The translations under genes were made by a program, and so were the position numbers. Shown in pieces: positions 55,727-64,000 of a stretch of DNA of 64,000 bases. Numbering within the stretch: position 1 is the stretch's first letter; every line of letters begins with the position of its first letter. Under the pieces are notes generated by a model. It saw nothing but the letters and a program-made list of their open reading frames with translations, was not told where the DNA came from and made no database searches. The DNA comes from Akanthomyces muscarius (taxonomy: Eukaryota; Ascomycota; Sordariomycetes; Hypocreales; Cordycipitaceae): assembly GCF_028009165.1 (NCBI RefSeq), contig NC_079245.1, forward strand, positions 1,798,001 to 1,862,000. The letters run 5' to 3'.

Positions 55727-56381
55727 ATGAAGTTCACCACCCTCGCCGCGCTGGGCTTGGCCTCGGTCGCCGCCGCCGGCCTCCTCGACGATTCTACCGA
55801 GGAGCTCAAGCTCGACATGGACGACGTGCCCATGTCGTGCAAGACCATCTGCCAGCCCGTCGCCACCCTCTCCAAGCAGTGCGACGTCGATCTCGGCCTC
55901 GGTGACGGCAAGGACGAGGACCTCCTCCACAACCAGTGCGTCTGCACCAACAACAGCTTCAAGGTCGGCCAGATTGCCGCCCAGTGCGCCGACTGCATGC
56001 ACCAGCACGTCAAAGCCAAGCGCAGCCTCGGCGACCACAACGACGACGACGACATTGACTCGGACGACGTCAAAGGTACGTTTTCACAATCTCTTACACA
56101 CACACACACACACAACATACACAGCGATGGACCCTACTTGCTAACACTCTCAAAAAGACATTGACCGTCTCGTCTCCGGCTGCGGCTTCACGTCCACCCA
56201 CTACAACCCGACCATGGCCGCCGCTGTCGCTACCGTTACCGTCGATGCCACGGCGCCCTCGCACAAGGACCAGCTCACCACCACCATCAAGGGCACACAC
56301 AACGCCGCTGCCCCCACGGCCATTCCCGGCTACATGTACGCTGGCGCCGCCGCCGCCGCCGCCGCCGCTGCCATGTTGTAA
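55727..56381 (+). CDS. Small secreted 8-Cys protein, possibly GPI-anchored
   Basis: Exons 55727-56075 and 56158-56381; intron 56076-56157 (82 bp, GTACGT, GCTAACAC branch point, AAAAAG) containing a CA repeat. The product is 190 aa. The signal peptide MKFTTLAALGLASVAAA is followed by a mature region with eight Cys (38, 42, 52, 71, 73, 87, 90, 125; spacing C-x3-C-x9-C-x18-C-x-C-x13-C-x2-C-x34-C). An Asp-rich stretch (DHNDDDDIDSDD, 103-114) separates the seventh and eighth Cys. The C-terminus is Thr/Ala-rich and ends in an Ala run coded by consecutive GCC codons, resembling a weak GPI signal. Cell-surface or secreted role likely; the Cys spacing does not match CFEM exactly. Function unknown. Confidence 0.75.
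56096..56114. repeat. (AC)n dinucleotide repeat in intron
   Basis: Nineteen bases of perfect AC repeat inside the intron of the 8-Cys gene. Confidence 0.9.
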
Positions 56382-57048
56382 CTGTTCTTTTCTGGCAAGA
56401 AAATGGACCCGAGAGGATCATCTGCCAAGGACTACCAAAAGAAAGTTTGTTTTGGTGCAGGCTTAATAGTGGCACCCCGGTCGGCTTATGTGAGATACGT
56501 GTAATTGGAGTAATCGGTTTTTACAAGACAGCGTTGCATTTTACATGGGTTTGGACGCAAGGTTTTAGAATATCACTTTGATTATAGATGAATAATGAAA
56601 ATACGACAATTCAATTCAGAAGCGAAATGTGCGCGCAGTCCAATACGGAAGGAAAAATTTCGAAGTCGTTTTTTATCGTGGGGCGGGCGAGATCTCACCC
56701 GCAAGCCACACAGCTGGGGCAGCAACTAGGCACGATCAATCAGGCGCAGGTGCGTAAATGAGGGATTGATGAGAGAAACGACAATGGTAGCTCTAATAAT
56801 AGAAGAAAAACAAATGCAAAAGCATGCCCCGGGTTTTCTGCACTGCTGCACAGATAGCTCTGTGCTCGTCGCTTCCTCGTCTGCCCGCGACCGCCACCAA
56901 TTGGCCCAGTGCCACCACGGCCACTTGAGAAGTTGATCAAAGCAAAGACCGAAGACTCCATTCATGAGCCCGAGCGACTCCATCCATTTAACAAGTACTG
57001 CAAAACTACCCAGCCACCAAATCAGAGCGCCGACACACAAAACAACCA
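56382..57048. other. Convergent intergenic region
   Basis: 3' flanks of two convergent genes. A Trp-rich open frame on the minus strand (57049-56726) overlaps the stop of the next gene by a base or two and is not supported as a gene. Confidence 0.5.
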
Positions 57049-57657
57049 TCACAAAAGGTCCTGCTCCCTGTTGCGACGCTGATGGTCTCGATAGCCTCCA
57101 TATTCTTCAGCGAGCATATCAAAGTATGTTCTAAACAACTGCCCTAGGGTCGGCCCATCGAGCAAGAGATTTGGCATTTCGCGGCCGAAACCGAGCCATG
57201 GTACTGCAGAGCGGGCTGAGTAGCGAACCGGGCGTGAATCAGTCCTATCAGCATGAGGACGCCTCAACTCTTCTTCATGCCTGGAGACTGGCAATGTTTC
57301 CGGCTGCTCGGCAGGGGAGCGCTTCACCGTTTCGCGGCGGGAAGTGAGCGACGGACCAATCTTCTCGGCAGCGGAGCGCTTCGCCGCTTCACGCCTGGAA
57401 GCGGACGGTGGTGCTGCTGCGCTGCCGGAAGCGACAGCGGGCGCTGATGGCTCGGAAGGCGTCGCGACCTGCGGCGAGAGCTCCTTCCCTGGCTTGGGAA
57501 TATGGATCAGCTGGTCAGAGGTGCGCTGCAGCGTGTCCGCGATCTTAACTGTGGCGTAGAGAATGCAGAGCGCGATGACGAGTAGGACTATCGCGATGAG
57601 AGGTAGGACAAAGGAGATGGTGGTGTCGCAGGGAGAAGATTGGTTAAAGAAAATCAT
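57049..57657 (-). CDS. Single-pass membrane protein with three 19-20 residue repeats
   Basis: Unrecognised, 202 aa, intronless. A strong membrane segment near the N-terminus (about 13-36, SFVLPLIAIVLLVIALCILYA) is followed by a Pro/Ala/Ser-rich region. Three tandem degenerate repeats follow, beginning SRREAAKRSAAE (87-105), SRRETVKRSPAE (106-124) and SRHEEELRRPHA (125-144). A conserved-looking C-terminus (WLGFGREMPNLLLDGPTLGQ, FRTYFDMLAEEYGG) could be a helical binding module. The short N-terminus before the membrane segment suggests a signal-anchor type. A TATA-like element lies 61 bp upstream. No function assigned. Confidence 0.55.
   Translation of the reverse strand: MIFFNQSSPCDTTISFVLPLIAIVLLVIALCILYATVKIADTLQRTSDQLIHIPKPGKELSPQVATPSEPSAPAVASGSAAAPPSASRREAAKRSAAEKIGPSLTSRRETVKRSPAEQPETLPVSRHEEELRRPHADRTDSRPVRYSARSAVPWLGFGREMPNLLLDGPTLGQLFRTYFDMLAEEYGGYRDHQRRNREQDLL
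57226..57399 (-). repeat. Three ~57-60 bp coding repeats
   Basis: Encodes three 19-20 residue units starting SRRE, SRRE and SRHE; similarity is at the protein level with diverged DNA. Confidence 0.5.
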
Positions 57658-58060
57658 GATGGTTGAATGAATTGAGTTGCTGGATTGTGTTTAGGATTGG
57701 GCGGTGCGGGATTGCTATTATATAGTTTGTGAGCAACACATGACGGCCAGTAAAGATGTCTGTAAGTCTCACCGACAGAGTCTCAAACAAGTAAAATGAA
57801 AGGCTTGCATTCAATCCAAAACTACTGCGTTTGTCATTATGCGCGCAGCAGTTACAAACGGGTGAAAGCCAGCACACGGTGTTAGGGTCAGCACCGTCGA
57901 GAACAGTCACTTCTTGAGACAGTCTAATTGTAGACAAAGTATGGCGGAAAGGATTTAGAAAAGTAGAAGCAAAGACGGCAATATTGTTAATAATTAGAGT
58001 ATAGGGAAGAAGTAGCCAACCGCGGCTGCTTCGATCATAGCAGCTGCAAATCCGCTCCAT
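57658..58060. other. Intergenic
   Basis: Upstream region of the repeat membrane protein, including a TATATAA on the minus strand (57724-57718), and the 3' flank of the F-box gene. Confidence 0.5.
57718..57724 (-). promoter_or_regulatory. TATA-like element (TATATAA)
   Basis: 61 bp upstream of the ATG of the repeat membrane protein, in the correct orientation. Confidence 0.3.
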
Positions 58061-58689
58061 TTACGGATACTTTACAAGACTCGACAGACAAACAAGCATC
58101 AACGGCACCAGCGCCACCAAAAACCACCAAATTTCAACCGTGAAACTGCTTCTCAGCCATTCCTTCCACCTCATAAGCCCTCTAGGTTTGTGAGTGCATC
58201 TATCCGTGCCATGGACCAGACATCCCAACCCCGGCCGTGACTCACACTCAAAGTGCATTCGCCGGCGTCTCATGAGTAGCCTACACCCAAACATAAGCAA
58301 ATCTTGTCCATGTTTTGTTTGCTATGGACAAGAACTTGAAGAAAGGTGTTTAAGAGAAAAACCTACGAGACGCTGCCGCGACAGAATCGTAAATCGCTGC
58401 CCAGGTCGCAGCGGTGGCTGTTGGGACACTCGAGGTGCAGGCGGCGACGCTCCAGCAGCCACGCCACTTTGAGCTGGATGTCGGTGCGCACCAGGCTGCG
58501 AAAGTGCCGGCTGGTGTGCTTGAGCGACAGCGCGTCGGGGTAGATGAGGTGCTGCGCGACGGCGAGGTGAATTTCGGTCGGCAGCGACATGAGCTCCAGG
58601 GCGGCTGCTTCTGCTGTGCTGCACGGCGCAGACGGGGCGGGGCCGTGTCCGGCGGCGGCCGGCGGCAGCTCAGCGGAGGTGGACTGCAT
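58061..58689 (-). CDS. F-box-like protein with C-terminal membrane segment
   Basis: Exons 58689-58367 and 58280-58061; intron 58366-58281 (86 bp, GTAGGT...GTGTAG). The product is 180 aa. An F-box-like motif at about 33-70 (LELMSLPTEIHLAVAQHL, then DALSLKHTSRHFRSL) would recruit Skp1 of an SCF ubiquitin ligase. It is followed by a Cys-rich segment (Cys 88, 94, 103, 120, 128, 136; ECPNSHRCDLGSDLRFC, GLGCLVHGTDRC) that may bind metal. Residues about 157-175 (EIWWFLVALVPLMLVCL) form a predicted membrane helix near the end, leaving about five residues after it. The spliced frame joins cleanly. A tail-anchored substrate adaptor is a reasonable hypothesis. Confidence 0.68.
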
Positions 58690-59757
58690 GGTGATGAAAT
58701 GCGTGCAAAACAAAAACAAATGAACAAAACGATAAAGGAAAGCCGCAAGAAAATGCAGGGAGAGAAAATACTGTTTCTAGTCTTTGTATCAAGCTAAAAG
58801 AAAAAAAAAGCCGTTTGAGAACTGTCTTTTGTTTGCCGGAATTGTGCTGCCTACGGCCGCTTGCGACTCCACTGACCCGCGCCAGGCGCCTCCGGGCTGT
58901 GTTGCTACCAGGCAGCTGAATTCACTTGCCCCCATGACGGCAGCGGCGCTTTGCTTAACTTGAAAATGCTGAGCGGGATCCGACAGCTTTCAGGGGCCAG
59001 CTCAGGTACAATGCGGGAGCTAGTTGGCAGGGCCAGACGGCGGTGGCTGTTACTTACCTTGGCAAAGCGGGAAAGTTACTGTGCAGCCACTCCTTTCTCT
59101 TGGGGCGGCGCGGTCGTCAGTTGCCACGGCGCCATCGAGGGGCGAGTTTGAATGGAGTGCGGTTAGAGTTACGCTACAGATGGACAATTGCTGAGGCTAC
59201 CTGTGAGAAGGAAACTGGTAAACGTCGCATCTATTTCATTATTTATGCGCCAAAAAAAAAAGCCACCTGCAAAACAAGTGCGGATGTCAGATGCAATGAA
59301 ATCCCGCTCGTTGTTGTTCTACCTACTCCGTAGTTATAAGCTAACACAAGGTGAAGAGCAGAAAGAAAAGCGATTGCTACGTCCTCGGACTATCGCACAA
59401 TGCTTCTTACGCAAGCTCATTCTAGTGTCAATGAAAGAAATTGATATCAGTATTCAGTATCCAGTATAGAGTTGAAGTTCTTTGCCGCAAGGATGGGGTC
59501 CCGTCTGTCTAAAGCAATGGACAGTGACTGATAACACGCGCGGCCGTCAATAACGATAGTATACCGTCGCCAGCCAAATCCCTTAAATTTAGTGACAATA
59601 TGGATTTACGCGATAGAAAACGCTTATGCTGAGATATTCTTCTTTTGATGCGTGATCAGGGTACTGCCAGGGATGGCGGCCAACTCCTCAGCTAGCATAT
59701 TGTGTGCTGGTACTTCCTCCAAGCTTCGCAATGTTAGGCTGTTGTCGCCACAAACGA
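58690..59757. other. Intergenic
   Basis: Promoter of the F-box gene, then AT-rich flank of the next gene. Short open frames only. Confidence 0.5.
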
Positions 59758-60499
59758 TTAAACACTGTGCGCGGTGTCTGTTTAGTAAGAGTTCTCCTCG
59801 GCCTTGCAGCAAGTCCATTCACAATCGCAGGGACTTACCACTACCAGCAGACCGTGGCTGGCCTGCCTCCAGGCTCGCTTTCGACTCCATCCATAACCGT
59901 GCCATCCAGCACGCGACGAGCAGGTCTAGGTCCTTGGCAGGCAAGGCCTCGTGGATGTTGAGCTGCGCCTGGCCGTCCAGGACCCCATCCTCCCCCATTG
60001 TCGGTCGCGTTTCCAGCGCCACGATGAGGCCATCATCGCTTGTCCACACAATACCGTCGAATTTCTTAAGACGGTCCCGGATGGACACCTGGCCTGCGAA
60101 ATGGCCCTTGGCTGTGCACGCCGTCCACCCAGAAAGGCCGCCAGCCAAAGTCACATCACTGTAGCTTGCTTCCCGGCTCGCCTTTCCCTCAATTGCCACG
60201 CGTGAGCTGAGATCCTTGAGTGAAAATGCTCTCTTCTTGCTAAAATCGTAGAGGTGATGTCGCCGCTGACTGGCTCTTCCTTGCCTGGCAGTGCTCGTAG
60301 GGCGACTGCCGACCTTGGTGATGCTGTATGTGTGTGCCATGGCCTCGCAAGGCGCACTGTTGAGTTCGTAGAGAACGCATTCCGTGTTTTCTGATGCGAC
60401 AATGTTGCGCCCGTTTAGCACGAGTGTTTGCAGGTGACCGCTGCCGGGATGATCGCCGGTAACCACTTCTTGGTAGCTCGGAAGATCCTGCTGCGCCAT
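59758..60499 (-). CDS. Uncharacterised fungal protein, tubby-C-like
   Basis: Likely exons 60499-59839 and 59777-59758; intron 59838-59778 (61 bp, GTAAGT...CTAAACAG). The product is 226 aa, ending DTAHSV. Without splicing the frame ends at 59819. The protein opens MAQQDLPSYQEVVTG, then beta-rich blocks LQTLVLNGRNIVASE, CVLYELNSAPCEA, HHLYDFSKKRAFSLKDL and WTSDDGLIVALETRP. It ends in a hydrophobic helix (DLDLLVACWMARLW). This order resembles the family of fungal proteins with a tubby-C-terminal/LURP-like beta-barrel around a central helix. The protein at 30.2 kb may share the fold. Function unknown. Confidence 0.58.
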
Positions 60500-60913
60500 A
60501 GTGTGTAGCGTAGGCTAGGTTATTGCTGTAGCTTTCAGGAAGCGCTGAACCACAGCTTTGGCAGGTTAGGTGATAAGAAGTGGAAATAAGTTAATGGTCC
60601 TTAACTATCGTCCTTGAAGTATGTACATTAATATGTATAGTCGCCTCCTCACCCGTAAACAGCCAGTAGTGGCGCAGTAGCAAGGCTGAGTAGTATTGCG
60701 CCGCTAGCGGCAACAGGCGTACCAGGGTGCCAAGACGCCGATCCGTATGGTCGATGCAAGCAGCGACTCATGTCTGGCCTCCACTGTAGAGCTTAGTGTG
60801 TGGTACCACGCGTTTAAAACTAAGTTCATGAGACAGAGACTAAGTCCCACGGACTCAGTCGCAGGTATAAGAAGGTTACAGAGAATAACACTAAATACAG
60901 TCCTAGGAGAAAC

Positions 60914-60938
60914 AGTCCCGGCTAGTTTAGCCGGGACT
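60914..60938. repeat. Perfect 11-bp hairpin
   Basis: AGTCCCGGCTA and TAGCCGGGACT flank a 3-nt loop (GTT). GC-rich stem in an AT-rich setting; not followed by a clear T-tract, so probably not a terminator. Confidence 0.8.
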
Positions 60939-61114
60939 TGATCTTACTAAAACGTGAGAAACCATCACTCTTTTAGGTAAATTATGCGTAGCGAAGAACG
61001 ATGACTAGGGCCTCTACTAGTGTGGTACCTATATTATAGGGATGTTCTTGCGTTCTTGATATTTGTGCTGGAATTATATATATTTGTGCAAAAAACGCTC
61101 CCAGCCCCACGGAT

Positions 61115-61152
61115 TTAGTCTCGTGATCAGACCTAAGGGGTTGCGAGACTAA
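61115..61152. repeat. 9-bp inverted repeat, 20-nt loop
   Basis: TTAGTCTCG (61115-61123) pairs with CGAGACTAA (61144-61152). Confidence 0.7.
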
Positions 61153-61425
61153 TAGCAGTAGCTTTAGGAGATGTTGTTCTATAATTGCTGTTTTCATGGT
61201 CCATTAATACAGAAGGGTCATTCTTGGGCTCTGGGCCATCGGCCTACGTTCTCCGGGGGGGGAATGTGCAATCGAAAATTAAGGAGAACGACAAAGGACC
61301 TAGGTAGGTGCGTGGCACGTGTAATGCAATGGGGGCAGGAAACTGCGCTCTTTTTTAATAGTGCTCGACGTCGTGTCTCTTCTACACTATCATCTATCTA
61401 AAGAAAAATTGCCTATAAAGTTACA

Positions 61426-62187
61426 ATGATCGGTACAGCGAGCCGGGCTCTGAAATTTGCCTACCACCCACCTGAAGGTGTCATCCTCCAAGATCGCCCA
61501 GAAGAATACTTTCGCCCATTTGGATACACTATATATCGAACAGCTTACGATGACGATGATCCGGAGCAGGACCAGGCCTGGGGGTCCCTCTTAGATCGAC
61601 TCTACACTGACTTTAAGCTGGAGATCTCCAACACGTTCTCTAGGCGTCAGCACATTGAGAGCGAGAGACAAGATACCGACAAGCTCAAATCCTTGGCCAG
61701 GTTCGACGGGCGGTCAGACGCTACCCTTCTCAATGGCTGCAGCGTAGAGAATTTACGAACCATCTTTGAGGCTGGCGTTGGTGGTGCTCCACTCAACGTG
61801 GACGCTTCTAGGTTCAAGTACTTTCTTTTCGCCGACAAGGATGTCTTGGACGGCGTCGCTCATGGCGAAAGCTGGGTCAAGATTGCAGAGCTACTCTACG
61901 ATGATGCAAAACACAATGCCAAAAGTCATCCCCACCTGCCGTCGAAACAAACATACTTTGGATGGATGAAAGTGTCCACTGGAAGTCTGTTCTTCACGCG
62001 GATGTGGTTGGAGAACATGACGTTGCGTATGCTATCGATACAGGCACGTGGTGCATTTCCTATAACCGACGAGCTCTTTCCTGTAATGGAAACCACGAGG
62101 GTAGTTGAGGCGGAAACTCGATGGGAAAAGGCACGCAGGCTTGGAATAGCTATAAAAGACCTGCCGCATTCAGAAGACGAAGACTAG
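61426..62187 (+). CDS. Uncharacterised fungal-specific protein
   Basis: Intronless, 253 aa, start ATG 61426 (MIGTASRALKFAYHPPEGVI). No signal peptide, membrane segment or catalytic motif is recognised. Segments such as FRPFGYTIYRTAYDDDDPE, LFADKDVLDGVAHGESWVKI and TYFGWMKVSTGSLF look like conserved blocks of a soluble alpha/beta protein, and similar short proteins are typical of fungal accessory gene sets. It ends in an acidic tail (HSEDED). Flanked by AT-rich DNA and a broken gene, so it may be an accessory or recently moved gene. Confidence 0.6.
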   Translation: MIGTASRALKFAYHPPEGVILQDRPEEYFRPFGYTIYRTAYDDDDPEQDQAWGSLLDRLYTDFKLEISNTFSRRQHIESERQDTDKLKSLARFDGRSDATLLNGCSVENLRTIFEAGVGGAPLNVDASRFKYFLFADKDVLDGVAHGESWVKIAELLYDDAKHNAKSHPHLPSKQTYFGWMKVSTGSLFFTRMWLENMTLRMLSIQARGAFPITDELFPVMETTRVVEAETRWEKARRLGIAIKDLPHSEDED

Positions 62188-62699
62188 TTAAGATCTTGAG
62201 TTAGCTTCATTGACCCTCCGCCCGGTTTTATTGGTGAAGTCGAGCTTGTAGGGACAATCATCGGTCAACGACCTACCCTACGTCCCAGTAGCGTGAACGC
62301 GCCCTGGAGCCACAAGCAACAACAGCGAGTAGCTTTCAAAAAGGCGCGGACCATGTTTCATTGATCGGATTTTATTTACTGAGATTGACTTTAAACAATC
62401 TAGCATTTAGATTATTTGTTATTCTTTTCTGTGTCGCCACAGCTGTGTAGCCACCGCCGAACAGCTCATACTTGCATCAGACGCCTTTAATGACACCTGC
62501 GGGACAGGTCGAGGAGAGAACGCTACAAGCGGTTGTCGAGAAATATGTTTAAATAGTATTATGAGTTCTTAGTATGCCCTATCTCCATATCCGCCATTGA
62601 GAAATAAACACTGCGTCTGCTCCAAACTGTCTGTTGCGAGCTTGGTTGCTTGACACGCGATGCTTGATACGTGCAGAGCAAATTACGCCGCCATTGCTT
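62188..62699. other. Intergenic
   Basis: Convergent 3' flanks; AT-rich, nothing recognised. Confidence 0.5.
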
Positions 62700-63917
62700 T
62701 CAGGTACGCCACGGTCTACACGTCAAGCTATTAGCGACTTCTCCTCGTTGTAGGTCAGTTGGCAATCTACCCACATGCAGGTACACGTCGTATTCAAGAA
62801 GGTGTGCTCGAGTGCTGGGGACAAAGCTGCCTGTCGCAACAGCGGGCGGGTCAAAGTCTTCGAGTCTTCTACCATGATTGTCTTCATTAGGTGCTATAGT
62901 TGGGACCGGCGTCTGCGCATCAGACTTCGGTGCAGATTTGATAAAGGTGTCGTCCTGCGCTTTTTGTTCCGGGCCGTCGGGGAGGTGGATCATATTCATG
63001 TTGTGATGACCTACCTCGGTGATGAAAGTGGCACGAGGTTTTCTGATCTTTTCAAAAGAGTCGAGGGCAGCATCTATAGTTTGAGCAGACTCGATACATT
63101 CCGCGATGCACAGAGAGTCCTCTATGCCGCTGGCCGCTCCCTATCAATGGGGCTTAGTCTCGCAATGTGGCTTGCGTCGGCTGATGCAAAAAACGGACTT
63201 ACCATTGCCGCGTATGGTAGCATGGTATGCGCAGCATCACCAAGTAGAACAACGCGACTGCCAGAACTTCGCCATGTTTCCAGAGCTGGGATGTCGGAGA
63301 GCTTCCAAATGTAAGGGGCCTCGCTCGCCAGATCTAGGATTTTGTGGATTCGCGGTTCAAAAGCGGCGTATTGACGGCGCACCTGATCGACATCGCACTG
63401 CTTGTACCACTCCCCAGCACTGCCATCGTCCTTCTCAATGGTGAAGCAAAAGTTACAAGAGTCGCGAAAGTCGGGCATGTCCATATGGTTCACGCCAGAA
63501 TACGGTCCTGACCAGAACCCGCTGCGGTTGAGAAAAAACTTGAGATCCGGGTCTGCTGCCAGTTTTTCGCGCGACACATTAACACTGTATGCTGTCAATG
63601 GATTCAAAGGTTCGACTTGATAGCCCAGCACTTTGGTCCGAGAAGCTGATCGAATACCTGAATGCGAGTTAGCGGGGAGGCTCGCAGCAAATAATTCGCA
63701 GCAGGGGCATCTCATAGCGAGTGAGAATCTTGGTCGCATTTGGCTGGAGCTGCACTGGTCCACTAAATGTTGGTTCCGCCTCGGGGTGCTTCTCAAAGAC
63801 GACGACGTTCTGGGGTTGAGCTCCGTGAATCCGCAACGCAATCGCAGTGGAAAGACCAGCGACTCCTGCGCCAATGATGGCAATGTTGAGGATTTTGGGG
63901 GTTTTATCTTGTGCCAT
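62700..63917 (-). pseudogene. FAD-dependent monooxygenase (salicylate-hydroxylase-like) with internal deletion
   Basis: Class A flavoprotein monooxygenase of the salicylate hydroxylase type, which uses FAD and NAD(P)H to hydroxylate aromatics. ATG 63917 (MAQDKTPKILNIAII) starts an N-terminal Rossmann fold with GAGVAGLSTAIA, then VQLQPNATKILTRYEM. This frame stops near 63669. Homology resumes at GIRSASRTKVLGYQVEP (from 63657, after CGCTAAC...CATTCAG), the DG motif block, and runs to GDAAH and MLPYAAM. An intron follows (63202-63141, GTAAGT...TTGATAG), then a final exon (63140-62700, GIEDSLCIAECIE, HLPDGPEQ). About 85-100 residues normally present between the first block and the DG motif are missing, and no GT donor precedes the acceptor. 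The gene looks internally deleted and probably non-functional. Confidence 0.68.
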
Positions 63918-64000
63918 GATGGAGGGCTTCGTTGGCAAATGAGACGGTTTGTAAGATTTGGTGGTAGGATTGGGACGCAAACTGCTGCGATACGAGGCGA

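Larger units (their letters stand above)
60500..61425. other. AT-rich region with inverted repeats
   Basis: Holds two hairpins (listed separately) and related words CCCACGGACTCAGTC (about 60846-60860) and CCCACGGATTTAGTC (about 61106-61120). It looks like a decayed small transposable element. The last part is the upstream region of the next gene. Confidence 0.4.

Noticed and set aside
56726..57052. Trp-rich hydrophobic frame on the minus strand
   Set aside because: It overlaps the stop of the repeat membrane protein; no homology pattern, and 3'UTR position is more likely.
60914..60938. Hairpin considered as a transcription terminator
   Set aside because: Rho-independent terminators are bacterial and no T-run follows; treated as a repeat instead.
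1..64000. tRNA, 5S rRNA, CRISPR and telomeric repeats
   Set aside because: Scanned by eye for B-box-like GGTTCRA words, repeat-spacer patterns and TTAGGG arrays; none convincing.

Overview
The window is nuclear DNA of a filamentous ascomycete (Pezizomycotina). I lean to Sordariomycetes/Hypocreales, but that is inference from gene families and architecture, not a database match. Supporting signs are short introns (about 50-100 bp) with GTRNGT donors and CTAAC-like branch points. Fungal-specific families are also present: a Zn(II)2Cys6 regulator, 2EXR proteins, small Cys-rich secreted or anchored proteins, and a four-RRM Nrd1/Msa2-type protein. No tRNA, rRNA, CRISPR or bacterial-type feature was found.

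Layout. 1-20.5 kb is a dense housekeeping block: a RING protein resembling the SUMO-targeted ubiquitin ligase subunit Slx8 (cut by the left edge), the inner-ring nucleoporin Nup192, the checkpoint kinase Tel1 (ATM) and cullin-4. An AT-rich degraded island lies between the last two. 20.5-36 kb holds a 2EXR relic, a Nrd1/Msa2-type RNA-binding protein behind a very long pyrimidine-rich leader, a histidine acid phosphatase, a small Cys-rich protein, a PPxY-bearing protein and an LCAT/PDAT-like lipase/acyltransferase. 36-47 kb is gene-poor: one intact 2EXR gene, then about 6.6 kb with no convincing gene, then an S9 peptidase pseudogene and a small Gly-rich secreted protein. 47.7-52.6 kb has a six-exon Zn2Cys6 regulator whose zinc cluster is split by a 24-nt microexon, followed by mitochondrial class 2 dihydroorotate dehydrogenase. 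52.6-64 kb is accessory-like: an 8-Cys secreted protein, a single-pass membrane protein with three 19-20 residue repeats, an F-box protein with a C-terminal membrane segment, two unknown proteins and a broken FAD monooxygenase.

How the genes relate. The first four genes are all linked to genome maintenance or the nuclear periphery in other eukaryotes; functional linkage here is only a hypothesis. The rest are largely independent genes, and no biosynthetic cluster or self-contained novel system is evident. The most distinctive observations are the microexon zinc cluster, the pseudogenes with intact catalytic motifs, the repeat-bearing membrane protein and the membrane-anchored F-box protein. 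Gene models were built by reading splice sites and checking frame; exon coordinates are given in each entry.
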